Shown piece after piece: positions 10,501 through 18,465 of a DNA stretch of 64,000 nt. The DNA lies in contig NZ_VFSD01000014.1 of assembly GCF_014332515.1 (NCBI RefSeq), positions 62,001 to 126,000 of the forward strand, in the 5' to 3' direction. This DNA is from Pontibacter beigongshangensis. Lineage in GTDB: Bacteria > Bacteroidota > Bacteroidia > Cytophagales > Hymenobacteraceae. The notes beneath the pieces are model-generated. The model saw only the letters and a program-made list of their open reading frames with translations. It searched no databases and had not been told where the DNA came from. The position numbers and the translations under genes are program-made. Each line of letters begins with the position of its first letter. Position 1 is the first letter of the stretch.

Positions 10501-13500
10501 TTCCGTCCAGAGAGAAAGTAAAAGGAGCTGTGCCACCCGTCACCTCTCCTATGGAAATGGTGCCATCACTGCTACCACAAGTAGAAGGTTTACTGATCCA
10601 TGCCAGGTCAGTAGGCCCGGTTATGTCTTCTACATCTATGCTTCCCGTTACTGTACAGCCGTTGGCGTCTTTTACGGTAATCGTGTAAGTGCCAGCTGCC
10701 AGTGCTGAAAAGGTAGCCGGGCCCTGGAAGTTTGTGCCATCTATACTGTAGGTGTAAGGGGCAGTGCCACCGGTCACGCCACTGACCGTAAGCGCTCCGT
10801 TGCGGCCACCACAGGTAGCAGATTGAGGAAGCAGCGCAACAGCAGCAGGTCCTGCTATGTCACCTACCGCTACTGCTTGTGTATACACGCAGCCGTTGGC
10901 ATCCTTCACCGTGATGCTGTAGGTGCCGGCAGACAAAGCGGCAAAGGTGGCGGAGGATAGAAATGTGGTACCGTCGAGGCTATAGGTGTAAGGAGCCGTG
11001 CCACCCGTTATACCGCTTATGGTGAGGGACCCGTTGCTGCTGCCGCAGGTCGTAGCCTTAACAGTAGCAGCCAGTTCAGTCGGGCCGTTAATATTATTCA
11101 GAATTACCTGCCGGGCAAAAATACATCCCCTGGCATCTTTCACTGTGATAGTGTGCGTGCCAGCTGCTAACCCTGCAATCGTGGAAGAAACCCGGAAGGT
11201 GGTGCCGTCTACGCTGTAGGTATAAGGGGCCGTACCGCCTGTTATCTTCCCGACTGTAATACTGCCGTTGCTATCGCCGCAGGTAGAAGAAATGGTGGAG
11301 CTGGCAAAGGCCGTCGGCACATTGGCAGCTACGGTGACAGATCTTGTCACTTCGCAGCCATTGGCGTCTCTGGCAGTCACAGTATGGGTTCCTGCAGATA
11401 AAGAGGTAAAAGCAGTTTCATTCTGGAAATCCGTGCCGTTGATCGAGTAGGTGTACGGAGCTGTTCCGCCGGTCACACCACCTATCATAATGCTGCCGTC
11501 ATTGTCCTGGCAGCTGGCAGGTAGTGTCGTGGCCGCCACGGCCGTAGGTCCGGCGATGTCTGTCACCGTAAAGGCTCTGGCGAAGGTGCAGCCATTGGAG
11601 TCCTTCACCGTAATGTTATGCGTGCCTGTAGCAAGAACTGCAAAGGTAGGCGAGGTTTGGAAGTTTACCCCGTCCTTGCTGTAGGTGTATGGTGCGGCCC
11701 CACCTGTAACAGCTGTTAAAGTTAAAGCACCGTTGCTGGCCCCACAGGTAGAGGAAGTAGCACTGGCAGTAAGATTAGTAGGTCCTGCCAGGTCATCCAC
11801 GGTCACCGTCTTCACAAAAGTACAGCCGCTGGCGTCTTTAACTGTGATCGTGTACTCCCCTGCCGGCACCGACCTGAAGGTGGTGGCGCTTTGGAAAGTT
11901 GTTCCGTCTATTGCATAGGTATAAGGGGCGGTGCCGCCTGTTACACCACCAACTGTGATGGAGCCATTGCTGTTGCCGCACGTCGAGGAAACACTGCTAA
12001 GCGACAGGTAAGATGGTCCGGCTATGTCTTCCAGCACTACTCCTTTCGTGAACATACACCCATTGGCGTCTTTCACTGTGATGGTATGCGTTCCGGCAGC
12101 AAGATTTGTGAAATTGGCAGAGGTCTGGAAAGTAGTACCGTTACTGCTGTAGGTATAAGGTGCTGTGCCGCCTGCAACAGCAGTTAACCGGATGCTGCCA
12201 TTGTTGCGCCCACAGCTTGTTGCCTGCATAGTAGCTGTAAAATTAGAAGGTCCGGCAATATCGTTCACAACCACCTGCTTCACGAAAGTACACCCGTTAA
12301 CATCTTTCACAGTGACACGATAGGTATCAGCAGCTAAGGCTGTAAAGGATGAAGAAGCCTGGAAAGTAGTGCCGTCTATACTATAGGTGTAGGGAGCCGA
12401 GCCGCCTGTTATGCCACTGATAGTGAATTCGCCGTTGCTGTTGCCGCACGTACTGGCTTTTACCGAGATCAGCAGGTCTGTCGGACCAGCCATATCATCT
12501 AGGGTAACAGCCTTGGTAAATGTACAGCCATTAACATCTTTTACAGTGATGCTGAAGGTGCCTGCTATTAAATTACTGAATGTAGCGGAGGACTGGAAGT
12601 TCATGCCATCTCTGCTAAAAGTATAAGGCGCGGCACCTCCGGTTACAGTGCCTGCCGAGATACTGCCATTGCTACTGCCGCAGGTGCTGGAAGTGGTTGT
12701 TAACACAATGTCACGAGGTCCCGGAACATCACCTATGCTTACGGCTGCCGTTGCCAGACAACCATTGGCATCTTTCACGGTAATGGTGTAGACACCTGCC
12801 AGCAGGTTAGTAAAAGTTGCTGCAGACTGGTAGTTAACCCCATCCCTGCTGTAAGTAAAAGGAGCGGTACCACCTGTTACAGCAACAGCCACCTGGCCAT
12901 TGCTGTTGCCGCAGGTGGAGGACTGCACTGTTGAGGTAAAGGAAGGTCCGGTGATATCCTGCACCTGTACTGTTTCGGTATATACACAACCATTGGCGTC
13001 TCTCACACTTACCTGGTATTCTCCGGCAAGTACGGAAGCAAAAGTCGCAGAAGCCTGATAAGAAGTACCATTGATAGAGTAGGTATAAGGACTTGTACCT
13101 TCTGAAACAGCATTCACAGTAATTTCTCCATTGCTACTGCCACAGGTAGACGATTTAACAGAGGCCGTCAGACCAGACGGTCCTGCGATATCAGTTACCT
13201 CTACCTGTGCAGCAAAGGTACAGCCTTTGGCATCTCTAACAGTGATGGTATGTATGCCGGCAGCGAATCCGGTGAGGGTAGCGGAGGCCTGAAAGGAAGT
13301 GCCGTCTTTACTGTAGGTGTACGGAGCTGTACCACCTGTTACCGTTCCTACTATAATGTTCCCATTGCTGTTGCCGCAGGTAGAGGCTGCCACTGTGCTG
13401 GCAAAGGCAGTTGGTACGTCAGGTCCGATTACCACAGAAGTTGCCACCACACAGCCGTTAGCATCTTTTGCTGTCACAGTATAAGCACCTGAAGCCAGTG

Positions 13501-16500
13501 CCGCAAAGGCAGTGCCGGCCTGGAAGTCGGTGCCGTTGATGGAGTAGGTAAAAGGTGCTGTTCCGCCTGTCACGGCTCCCACTGCAATGCTGCCGTCATT
13601 GTCCTGGCAGCTGGCAGGTAGTGTCGTGGCCGCCACGGCCGTAGGTCCGGCGATGTCTGTCACCGTAAAGGCCCTGGCGAAGGTGCAGCCGTTGACGTCC
13701 TTCACAGTAATGTTATGCGTGCCTGCAGCAAGAACTGCAAAGGTAGCCGAGGCCTGGAAGTTCACCCCGTCTTTGCTGTAAGTGTAAGGCGCGGTGCCAC
13801 CCGTTACGGCTGATATAGTTAAGGCACCATTGCTGGCCCCACAGGTAGTAGCAGTAGCGCTGGCAGCAAGATCAGTAGGGCCAGGGATATTGTTGACGGT
13901 GATGGAACGCGAGAAAGTACAACCCTTGGCGTCTCTCACCGTGATGGTATGCGTTCCGGCAGCAAGACCAGAAAGTGTGGAGGAAGTCTGGAAACTGGTA
14001 CCGTCTTTACTATAAGTGTAAGGGGCGGTGCCGCCTGTTACGGCTCTCACCCGGATGCTACCGTTGCTGGCGCCGCAGGTGGAGGACGCTGTGGTGGAGG
14101 CAAAAGCCGTGGGCACGTTCCTGGTGACGGTAACGGAGGAAGTGGTTAAACAGCCGTTGGCATCTCTGGCAGTAACGGTATAAGTTCCGGCAGCCAGTGC
14201 CGCAAAGGCAGTGCCGGCCTGGAAGTCGGTGCCGTTGATGGAGTAGGTATAAGGTGCTGTTCCGCCTGTCACGGTTCCCACTACAATACTGCCGTCATTG
14301 TCCTGGCAGCTGGCAGGTAGTGTCGTGGCCGCCACGGCCGTAGGTCCGGCGATGTCTGCCACGGTAAAAGCCCTGGCGAAGGTACAGCCGTTGGCGTCCT
14401 TCACCGTGACCGTGTGGCTGCCGGCAGCAAGTGCTGTAAAGGTAGCCGAGGCCTGGAAGTTCATGCCGTCCCTGCTGTAAGTGTAAGGCGCTATGCCGCC
14501 GGTTACGCTACTGATCGTTAGCTCACCATTGCTTGCACCGCAGGTAGTAGCAGTAGCGCTGGCAGTAAGATCAGTAGGGCCGGGGATATTGTTCACTGTG
14601 ATGGAACGCGTGAAAGTACAGCCATAGGCATCTTTCACAGTAATAGTATAGTTGCCTGCTCCTAAATCACTAAATTCTGCGGAGGCCTGGAAGTTCGCGC
14701 CATCCCTGCTATAGGTAAAAGGAGCCGTACCACCTGTAATAGCACCAACGGTTAAACGTCCGTTACCCGCACCGCAGGTAGAGGAACTGGCAGTAAGTGC
14801 AAAATCGGAAGGTCCGGCCACATCCTCTACTACAACTGGTTTACTGAACAGGCAACCATTTGCATCTTTAACAGAAATGGTGTAGGTGCCGGCAACGAGT
14901 GCGGTAAAAGCAGCTGACGTTTGGTAGGTGGAACCGTCCTTGCTATAGGTATAAGGGGCGGTGCCGCCGTTTACGCCGCTTATGGTCAGTTTGCCGTTTC
15001 TGCTTCCGCAGGTGGTGTTCAGTGTACTTGTAGCAAATCCGGAGGGTCCGGGTATGTTGGTTAGCGTATGTGCTTTTGTGAATGTACATCCATTGGCATC
15101 CTTCACCGTGATGGTATACGTGCCGGCAATAAGGGCTGCAAAGGTAGCTGAGGCCTGGAAAGCAGTACCGTCTAAGCTATAGGTGTATGGGGCAGTTCCA
15201 CCGGTTACACCACCTATTGTCAGTGAGCCATTGCCCGAGCCACAGGTAGTAGCCTGCGCAGCAGCTGTCAGATCAGTGGGGCCGGCAATATTATTCAGTT
15301 CCACTTTATGCGCAAAGGAACAACCGTTGGCGTCTCTTACCGTGATCGTATAGGTGCCTGCCGTTAAAGCTGTAAATGTGGAGGCACTCTGAAAGGCAGT
15401 TCCATCTTTACTATAGGTATAAGGAGCAGCACCTCCTGCTACAGAACCAACCGCTATGCTTCCGTTACTGGCACCACAGGTAGAAGAAACGGCATTGAAC
15501 GTAAAATCGGCAGGCCCGGGAATGTTCTCCAGGACCACTGCCTTTGAAAAAAGACATCCATTGGCATCCTTCACCGATATTGTGTAGGTAGCGGCAGCCA
15601 GCGCCGAAAAGGAAGCTGCGGTCTGGAAACTGGTGCCGTCGATGCTGTAGGTAAAGGGGGCTGTGCCACCCGTTACAGCTGAAATGGAGATGCTCGCGTT
15701 GCTGTTGCCGCAGGTAGCAGCCTGCAGGGCAGCGGTAAAATCAGAAGGGCCGGCAATATCCTGCAGCACAACTTCTTCCGTGTGCGTACAGCCATTGGCA
15801 TCTTTTACCGTGATGGTATAGTTGCCGGCAGCCAACCCAGCAAAGGTAGCGGCCGCCTGGAAGGTGCTGCCGTCGAGGCTGTAGGAATAGGGCGCTGTGC
15901 CACCTGTTACACCACTGATCACTAAGGCTCCATTGCTGGCACCACAGGTGGTAGACGTAGGAGTAGCCGTAAAGGCAGAAGGCCCTGCTTCTTCCACCAC
16001 GGTAAAAGACTTTTGGATGGAGCAGTTATTCCCATCGCTCACCGTTACAGTGTAGGTGCCTGCCGGTTTATCTGAAATCGAGGCTGTTGTTTCACCCGTA
16101 CTCCAGAGATAAGAAACTTCCCCTACACTGCCTGTTACGGCTGCCGTAATACGGGCGGTAGACCCGGTACATAAAATAGCTGGCCCTGATAAAGCCACAT
16201 CGAAGTCATAAAAAGCGATGAGCACCTCGTCATGCACCGGTAAGCAGGACCCGTTCCCTGTTGAAGTCAGCGTCAGCGTGACAGCGCCTGCTGCTAACTC
16301 GGCTGCAGTAGGGGTATAGATGGCATTCATGGCAGTGTTATCCGGGCTGAAGGTGCCGGCACCGCCACTCCAGGTGCCGCCTGTAGCCGCTGTTACCGAG
16401 CCGGCCAGCGCCACCGGGTTTACCGAGCAGACAAGCTGGTCCGGACCGGCGCTAACCGTAAGGTCTGTGACGACCATAACAGAGGCAGAGAACTTGTTAC

Positions 16501-17416
16501 AATTCGGGTAGTTTTCGGTTCTGACCTCCAGAAAGTACTCTCCTACCGTGGGAGCAAGAAATTTTTGGGTCGTGCCAAGGAGCTTGCCCTCACTGTCGGT
16601 CCAGAGGTATGAAAAATTGCCGCTGCCGCCCGTCACGTTTCCGCTTAGCTCTACGCCCGCAGATCCGGGACATATAATAGCAGGCTGTGGCGTGATGGAC
16701 ACGACTGGCGGAGGGTAGAAATAAACCCGAACCGTATCGCAGAAAGGCAAAGTTGAACATGGCGAGGCTACGGATGAGCCACAAACCACGTAATCTACAA
16801 AAGCGGGCGCATTGGCAGCTGGTGTAACAGTTGGGGCGGAGCACCCGGAGGTACAACTCAGGTAGCTGTTGTAAGTGCCTCCGCCTGTTATATCTCGCCA
16901 GGTAACAGATTCCTCGTTAAAGGCAATGGGTGCCTGAAGCGTAGCCGTACAACCTCCAGAGACTGACACATCTGCTTGTGGGGTAAACGCAGCAATTGAT
17001 TTAATCTCAAAATCATTCTTGGCACCACCTGGCATGCAAAGCGTTAGTACATGCGGCCCAACTCCCGACACACAAATGGGCTGCCCCACTGGCACGGCGG
17101 GGCCACAATTTATCTGATAAGACATTGCCCCGGATGGTTCAGGCCCACCTACAATAGCAAATTCAAGCCCACCTGCATTTCTGTCGAGTGTGATGTTGAA
17201 CTGCACACAATTTTCGTTGTTACTGGCGTTGCAGATCCTGCCGTTCCGGTCTACATTTTCTAGTTTGCGGATACCATTGGGCTGCCCCGTCAGGTCTACG
17301 TTATAGACTGGAACTGTATTATTGCCTTGCGCTAACAGTCCTTGGAGAGTTAGCAGCTGCAGCATCCAGAAAAAGAAAAACAGGAAAGGTAATTTTGGAG
17401 TAAAGGTTGTTTTCAT
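4523..17416 (-). CDS. Giant SprB-like repeat adhesin with T9SS type-B C-terminal domain
   Basis: A 4297-residue surface protein. Residues 1-30 are a signal peptide (hydrophobic FLFFFFWMLQLLTL, ending LLAQ). Residues 31-476 are a non-repetitive region with several cysteines and PKD/SprB-like segments. Residues about 477-4207 (DNA about 4796-15988) are roughly 48 tandem SprB-type units of 76-78 residues. A typical unit runs STCGxSNGSI, TGGTAPYTYSxDGxxFQ, LAAGTYTITVKDANGC, and nearly every unit has one Cys near each end. The last two units are divergent. Residues about 4208-4297 are a CHU_C / gliding-motility type-B C-terminal domain (PNGFTPNGDGINDLWV ... VYNRWGSPVFE ... LPVGTYYCIIEL), the T9SS sorting signal. 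Units show a six-unit super-period. SprB of F. johnsoniae is a motile adhesin; whether this one acts in gliding or only in attachment cannot be told here. Operon partner: PorP/SprF at 3536-4492. Confidence 0.95.
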   Translation of the reverse strand: MKTTFTPKLPFLFFFFWMLQLLTLQGLLAQGNNTVPVYNVDLTGQPNGIRKLENVDRNGRICNASNNENCVQFNITLDRNAGGLEFAIVGGPEPSGAMSYQINCGPAVPVGQPICVSGVGPHVLTLCMPGGAKNDFEIKSIAAFTPQADVSVSGGCTATLQAPIAFNEESVTWRDITGGGTYNSYLSCTSGCSAPTVTPAANAPAFVDYVVCGSSVASPCSTLPFCDTVRVYFYPPPVVSITPQPAIICPGSAGVELSGNVTGGSGNFSYLWTDSEGKLLGTTQKFLAPTVGEYFLEVRTENYPNCNKFSASVMVVTDLTVSAGPDQLVCSVNPVALAGSVTAATGGTWSGGAGTFSPDNTAMNAIYTPTAAELAAGAVTLTLTSTGNGSCLPVHDEVLIAFYDFDVALSGPAILCTGSTARITAAVTGSVGEVSYLWSTGETTASISDKPAGTYTVTVSDGNNCSIQKSFTVVEEAGPSAFTATPTSTTCGASNGALVISGVTGGTAPYSYSLDGSTFQAAATFAGLAAGNYTITVKDANGCTHTEEVVLQDIAGPSDFTAALQAATCGNSNASISISAVTGGTAPFTYSIDGTSFQTAASFSALAAATYTISVKDANGCLFSKAVVLENIPGPADFTFNAVSSTCGASNGSIAVGSVAGGAAPYTYSKDGTAFQSASTFTALTAGTYTITVRDANGCSFAHKVELNNIAGPTDLTAAAQATTCGSGNGSLTIGGVTGGTAPYTYSLDGTAFQASATFAALIAGTYTITVKDANGCTFTKAHTLTNIPGPSGFATSTLNTTCGSRNGKLTISGVNGGTAPYTYSKDGSTYQTSAAFTALVAGTYTISVKDANGCLFSKPVVVEDVAGPSDFALTASSSTCGAGNGRLTVGAITGGTAPFTYSRDGANFQASAEFSDLGAGNYTITVKDAYGCTFTRSITVNNIPGPTDLTASATATTCGASNGELTISSVTGGIAPYTYSRDGMNFQASATFTALAAGSHTVTVKDANGCTFARAFTVADIAGPTAVAATTLPASCQDNDGSIVVGTVTGGTAPYTYSINGTDFQAGTAFAALAAGTYTVTARDANGCLTTSSVTVTRNVPTAFASTTASSTCGASNGSIRVRAVTGGTAPYTYSKDGTSFQTSSTLSGLAAGTHTITVRDAKGCTFSRSITVNNIPGPTDLAASATATTCGASNGALTISAVTGGTAPYTYSKDGVNFQASATFAVLAAGTHNITVKDVNGCTFARAFTVTDIAGPTAVAATTLPASCQDNDGSIAVGAVTGGTAPFTYSINGTDFQAGTAFAALASGAYTVTAKDANGCVVATSVVIGPDVPTAFASTVAASTCGNSNGNIIVGTVTGGTAPYTYSKDGTSFQASATLTGFAAGIHTITVRDAKGCTFAAQVEVTDIAGPSGLTASVKSSTCGSSNGEITVNAVSEGTSPYTYSINGTSYQASATFASVLAGEYQVSVRDANGCVYTETVQVQDITGPSFTSTVQSSTCGNSNGQVAVAVTGGTAPFTYSRDGVNYQSAATFTNLLAGVYTITVKDANGCLATAAVSIGDVPGPRDIVLTTTSSTCGSSNGSISAGTVTGGAAPYTFSRDGMNFQSSATFSNLIAGTFSITVKDVNGCTFTKAVTLDDMAGPTDLLISVKASTCGNSNGEFTISGITGGSAPYTYSIDGTTFQASSSFTALAADTYRVTVKDVNGCTFVKQVVVNDIAGPSNFTATMQATSCGRNNGSIRLTAVAGGTAPYTYSSNGTTFQTSANFTNLAAGTHTITVKDANGCMFTKGVVLEDIAGPSYLSLSSVSSTCGNSNGSITVGGVTGGTAPYTYAIDGTTFQSATTFRSVPAGEYTITVKDASGCTFVKTVTVDDLAGPTNLTASATSSTCGASNGALTLTAVTGGAAPYTYSKDGVNFQTSPTFAVLATGTHNITVKDSNGCTFARAFTVTDIAGPTAVAATTLPASCQDNDGSIMIGGVTGGTAPYTYSINGTDFQNETAFTSLSAGTHTVTARDANGCEVTRSVTVAANVPTAFASSTISSTCGDSNGSITVGKITGGTAPYTYSVDGTTFRVSSTIAGLAAGTHTITVKDARGCIFARQVILNNINGPTELAATVKATTCGSSNGSLTISGITGGTAPYTYSLDGTTFLSSATFAALSAGTYSITVKDANGCVYTQAVAVGDIAGPAAVALLPQSATCGGRNGALTVSGVTGGTAPYTYSIDGTNFQGPATFSALAAGTYTITVKDANGCTVTGSIDVEDITGPTDLAWISKPSTCGSSDGTISIGEVTGGTAPFTFSLDGTAFQGGSGFGSVRAGEYSITVKDANGCTFAKKVVVENVGGPNALSASTTSSICGASNGGLSITAVSGGVAPYTYSKDGVNFQGSTSFTGLAAGTHTITVQDANGCTFTRSFTVSDVPGPTTVAASSVPASCADNDGSLTVTSVSGGTAPYTYSINGSGFQAGGSFAALASGAYTITARDDNGCEITGSFTIEKVGPASFSSSTVASTCGRSDGQLTINHVGGGTAPYTYSMDDGAFQVPATFTELAAGTYNITVKDANGCVYSQAVAVSNIDGPIFSAAASASTCGGGNGSIAVSGVSGGVGPYSYSKDGKNFQSALSFDNLLAGTYIITVRDANGCLSTETVVLEDIAGPSAFVVAPQAATCGAPNGQVMISDIVGGTAPFSYSSNGTAFQASPVFEALAAGAYTLTVKDANGCVVSRSIAVGNIAGPAELVLTSMSSTCGESNGSISVGGVTGGTAPYVFALDGVNFQPATTFGEVLAGEHTVTVRDASGCTFAKTVRVDDVAGPSDLAASAVSTTCGASNGELTISGVTGGTAPYTFSQDGVNFQASATFTALTAGQHTITVKDANGCTFVKAFMVTNIAGPTAVAATTVAASCQDNDGSIMIGGVTGGTAPYTYSINGTDFQNETAFTSLSAGTHTVTARDANGCEVTASVTVTTDVPTVFVSTTASSTCGNSNGSITVATVTGGTAPYTYSLDGSIFQTTATFAALAVGSHTITVKDAKGCVFTAQVQVSDIGGPSGLTASVETSTCGGSNGELAITAVTGGTAPFTYSLNGIDFQTSATFLALAAGSYTITVRDANGCEVTERVELENITGPSDFVLSPQSSTCGHSNGQINISDVTGGTAPFTYSKDGTNFQAAASFDDLIAGTYTITIKDANGCIVSREVEVQDIGGPDNLNLTSTASTCGSSDGSISIAEASGGTAPYTFALDGTTFQSATAFEAVLAGEYTVTVRDANGCTFAKKVVVENLGGPNAISASTTSSICGASNGGLTVTAITGGAAPYTYSEDGVNFQASTSFTGLTSGIHTITVKDANGCTFAKAFMVTNIAGPTAVAATTVEASCQDNDGSITVGAVTGGMAPYTYSINGEDFQTGTAFAALASGAFTITVKDANGCLATTSVTINQSVPTAITTARVATTCGRSNGEITVRGVSGGTAPYTYSKDDTSFQTEPAFSELAAGTYTITVKDARGCTYAVQVQVGDVDGVEGLSASVGAATCNKSNGSILISEVSGGTAPYTYSLNGAGFQSAASFTALNAGTYAVTVRDAYGCLYTEEAVVPATAGPTDFVLTPQSATCVESSGTVVVSEVAGGTGPYTYSKDGTNFQASATLTGLAAGNHSITVKDASGCTFAKTVVVEQLAGPENFDVAAVQASCGDSNGSISASSIAGGTAPYSFSLDGVTFQVAATFDGLAAGAYTITVKDANGCTFAKEVNLAEQSGVTEIATATTPAACTDNGTIMVSAVTGGIAPYTYSLDGSNYQASATFTALAPQEYTVFVKDANGCTTSIAVSVEGNSPMEATLASVPAGCVQRNGSITVESVTGGVQPYTYSLNGADFQTGTLFANLAAGSYIITIRDAEGCEITQSQEVSSSGGAESFTVAGTNASCGGNNGRLEISEVSGGRSPYTYSLNGTSFQATPLFTGLAAGDYQVTVKDAAGCVLVKTESIGSSPAIANLNVRVEPVGCGQNAGELVIEEVSGGTAPFQYSLDGVNFSSATAFSGLAVGNYTLTVKDARNCTHTVAVSIGEVASAIASVRHVSCAGEANGAITISARGDNEETAYSIDNGLTFQQSPVFGNLAGGVYQVVTRFSPTCTVAVGTVTVKEPEPLQVEVTPLTKTFEDDNLGSAAVTAISGGAAPYTYQLNNGKYAADSVFDNLPVGTHALLVKDSRGCITEVYFTIETITEIEIPNGFTPNGDGINDLWVLKNLPVLYPGCKVTVYNRWGSPVFESVGYKKAWDGTHNGKKLPVGTYYCIIELGNAEPPLKKSVTIMR
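4796..15988 (-). repeat. Array of about 48 SprB-type protein repeats with a six-unit super-period
   Basis: Each unit is about 233 bp (76-78 residues). Counting from the N-terminal side, units 8, 11, 20, 26, 32 and 38 carry the variant SCxDNDGS in place of TCGxSNGS and are each followed by a unit opening with VPTAF or a relative. Units 18, 24, 30 and 36 share AGEYTxTV or AGEYSITV in place of AGTYTITV. From unit 19 onward the pattern recurs every six units (about 1.4 kb), so the array grew by block duplication as well as by single units. Unit boundaries are approximate. Confidence 0.85.
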
Positions 17417-18230
17417 GTAGTATACTTGGGAATTTCACAATTATTATTTGCGCCGGGCCTTCATCAGAAGGCGCATCCTGTGGCGCACGCCGCTATGATG
17501 GCGATGCGCAAACCAGATGGCATCTGCTGTGCAGCCACCGGCAGCATTGTTCCTGCAAAATAAAATTCGGCCAACTGAAGCTGGTTTAACATGTATGTTT
17601 TGTGCCCTGTTACGGAGCTATCAATCTCTGATTGTAAGGAAGAAGAACTGAACAAACCTGTGGGCCGACATACTGGAAATTTGTCTCCCTGCACCTGGCA
17701 GCACTTACTTTTGTAACCGGCTAAGCTGGTATCCGGCTATAGGGGTATTACGGGTGTATCAACCAGGACTATGCTCCTCTTTATGCGGCTCCATGCGGCT
17801 ATTGCCAAGGCAAAAGCCCTTTTCAGGATTCGCAGGAGCACCCGGTCATCAATAGTTCGCGGCATTGTATTTATGAGCTAAGCACAATGCCCAAAACATC
17901 GTTCAAGTTTATTTATTGTAGTTATGACTCAGAATAATCATATATAAATCTTCATTTATATAGATGCGCTAATGTAAGCAGGTTTTCGATTATAATACAA
18001 TACAAAACACAACTTTTGGTTCAGAATGGGAAATATGGAATTAATGACAATTTTAGCCGAAGGATGTAGCACAGCACTGGCAGTCCTGCCTTAGTGGGGC
18101 CCAGCTACAACCAGAAGGAACATCCTGTCACAAGCACCCTGCTAAAACCGCCGCCTGCAGGCCCTGTTACCTGCACAACTGAGATTAGCTGAAATAAGAA
18201 AGGCGGGGTGTCCTCGGGTGAGACTTTCCA

Positions 18231-18276
18231 AATTATGTCAATAAAAATGGCCCTCCGGAGGCATTGCTTCTGCCAC
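18231..18276 (+). repeat. TCCGGA dispersed repeat, copy 4
   Basis: AATTATGTCAATAAAAATG, then GCCCTCCGGAGG, then CATTGCTTCTGCCACTC. The tail is short and has lost most of the CTG units. Confidence 0.8.
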
Positions 18277-18325
18277 TCATCCGGAAGTTACTTTCTTGCT
18301 GCCACTCCCTTACTTCCCAGCCAAA

Positions 18326-18353
18326 CAAAAAAGCCAGGGTTTCCCCTGGCCTT
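18326..18353 (-). terminator. Rho-independent terminator of the phosphoesterase gene
   Basis: On the minus strand: GCCAGGG, loop GAAA, CCCTGGC, followed at once by TTTTTTG. The stem is 7 bp and perfect. It lies about 115 bp beyond the stop of the metallophosphoesterase gene. Confidence 0.8.
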
Positions 18354-18417
18354 TAAACGCTTGTTTTCAAAGTGTAATGACTGGCGTTTCCCTATATCCC
18401 CGGAGGGTGCGGGAGAG

Positions 18418-18446
18418 ATTATTTAAATAAAATTGGTCTTCCGAAG
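18418..18446 (+). repeat. TCCGGA dispersed repeat, copy 5 (degenerate)
   Basis: ATTATTTAAATAAAATTGG followed by TCTTCCGAAG. The palindromic core is mutated and the tail is absent. It ends 20 bp from the phosphoesterase stop codon. Confidence 0.6.
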
Positions 18447-18465
18447 TTACTTTCCGGTGGCCACC

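Larger units (their letters stand above)
17417..18465. other. Intergenic, 1049 bp, no convincing gene
   Basis: Separates the giant adhesin gene from the phosphoesterase gene, both on the minus strand. About 17900-18030 is AT-rich. Dispersed repeat copies 4 and 5 and a minus-strand terminator (18326-18353) lie in the right half. The adhesin promoter should lie just right of 17416, but I see no clear TAnnTTTG box there. Short open frames are present but have no recognisable product. Confidence 0.7.

Noticed and set aside
17464..17694. 76-codon minus-strand frame upstream of the adhesin gene
   Set aside because: No family resemblance or signal; probably chance.
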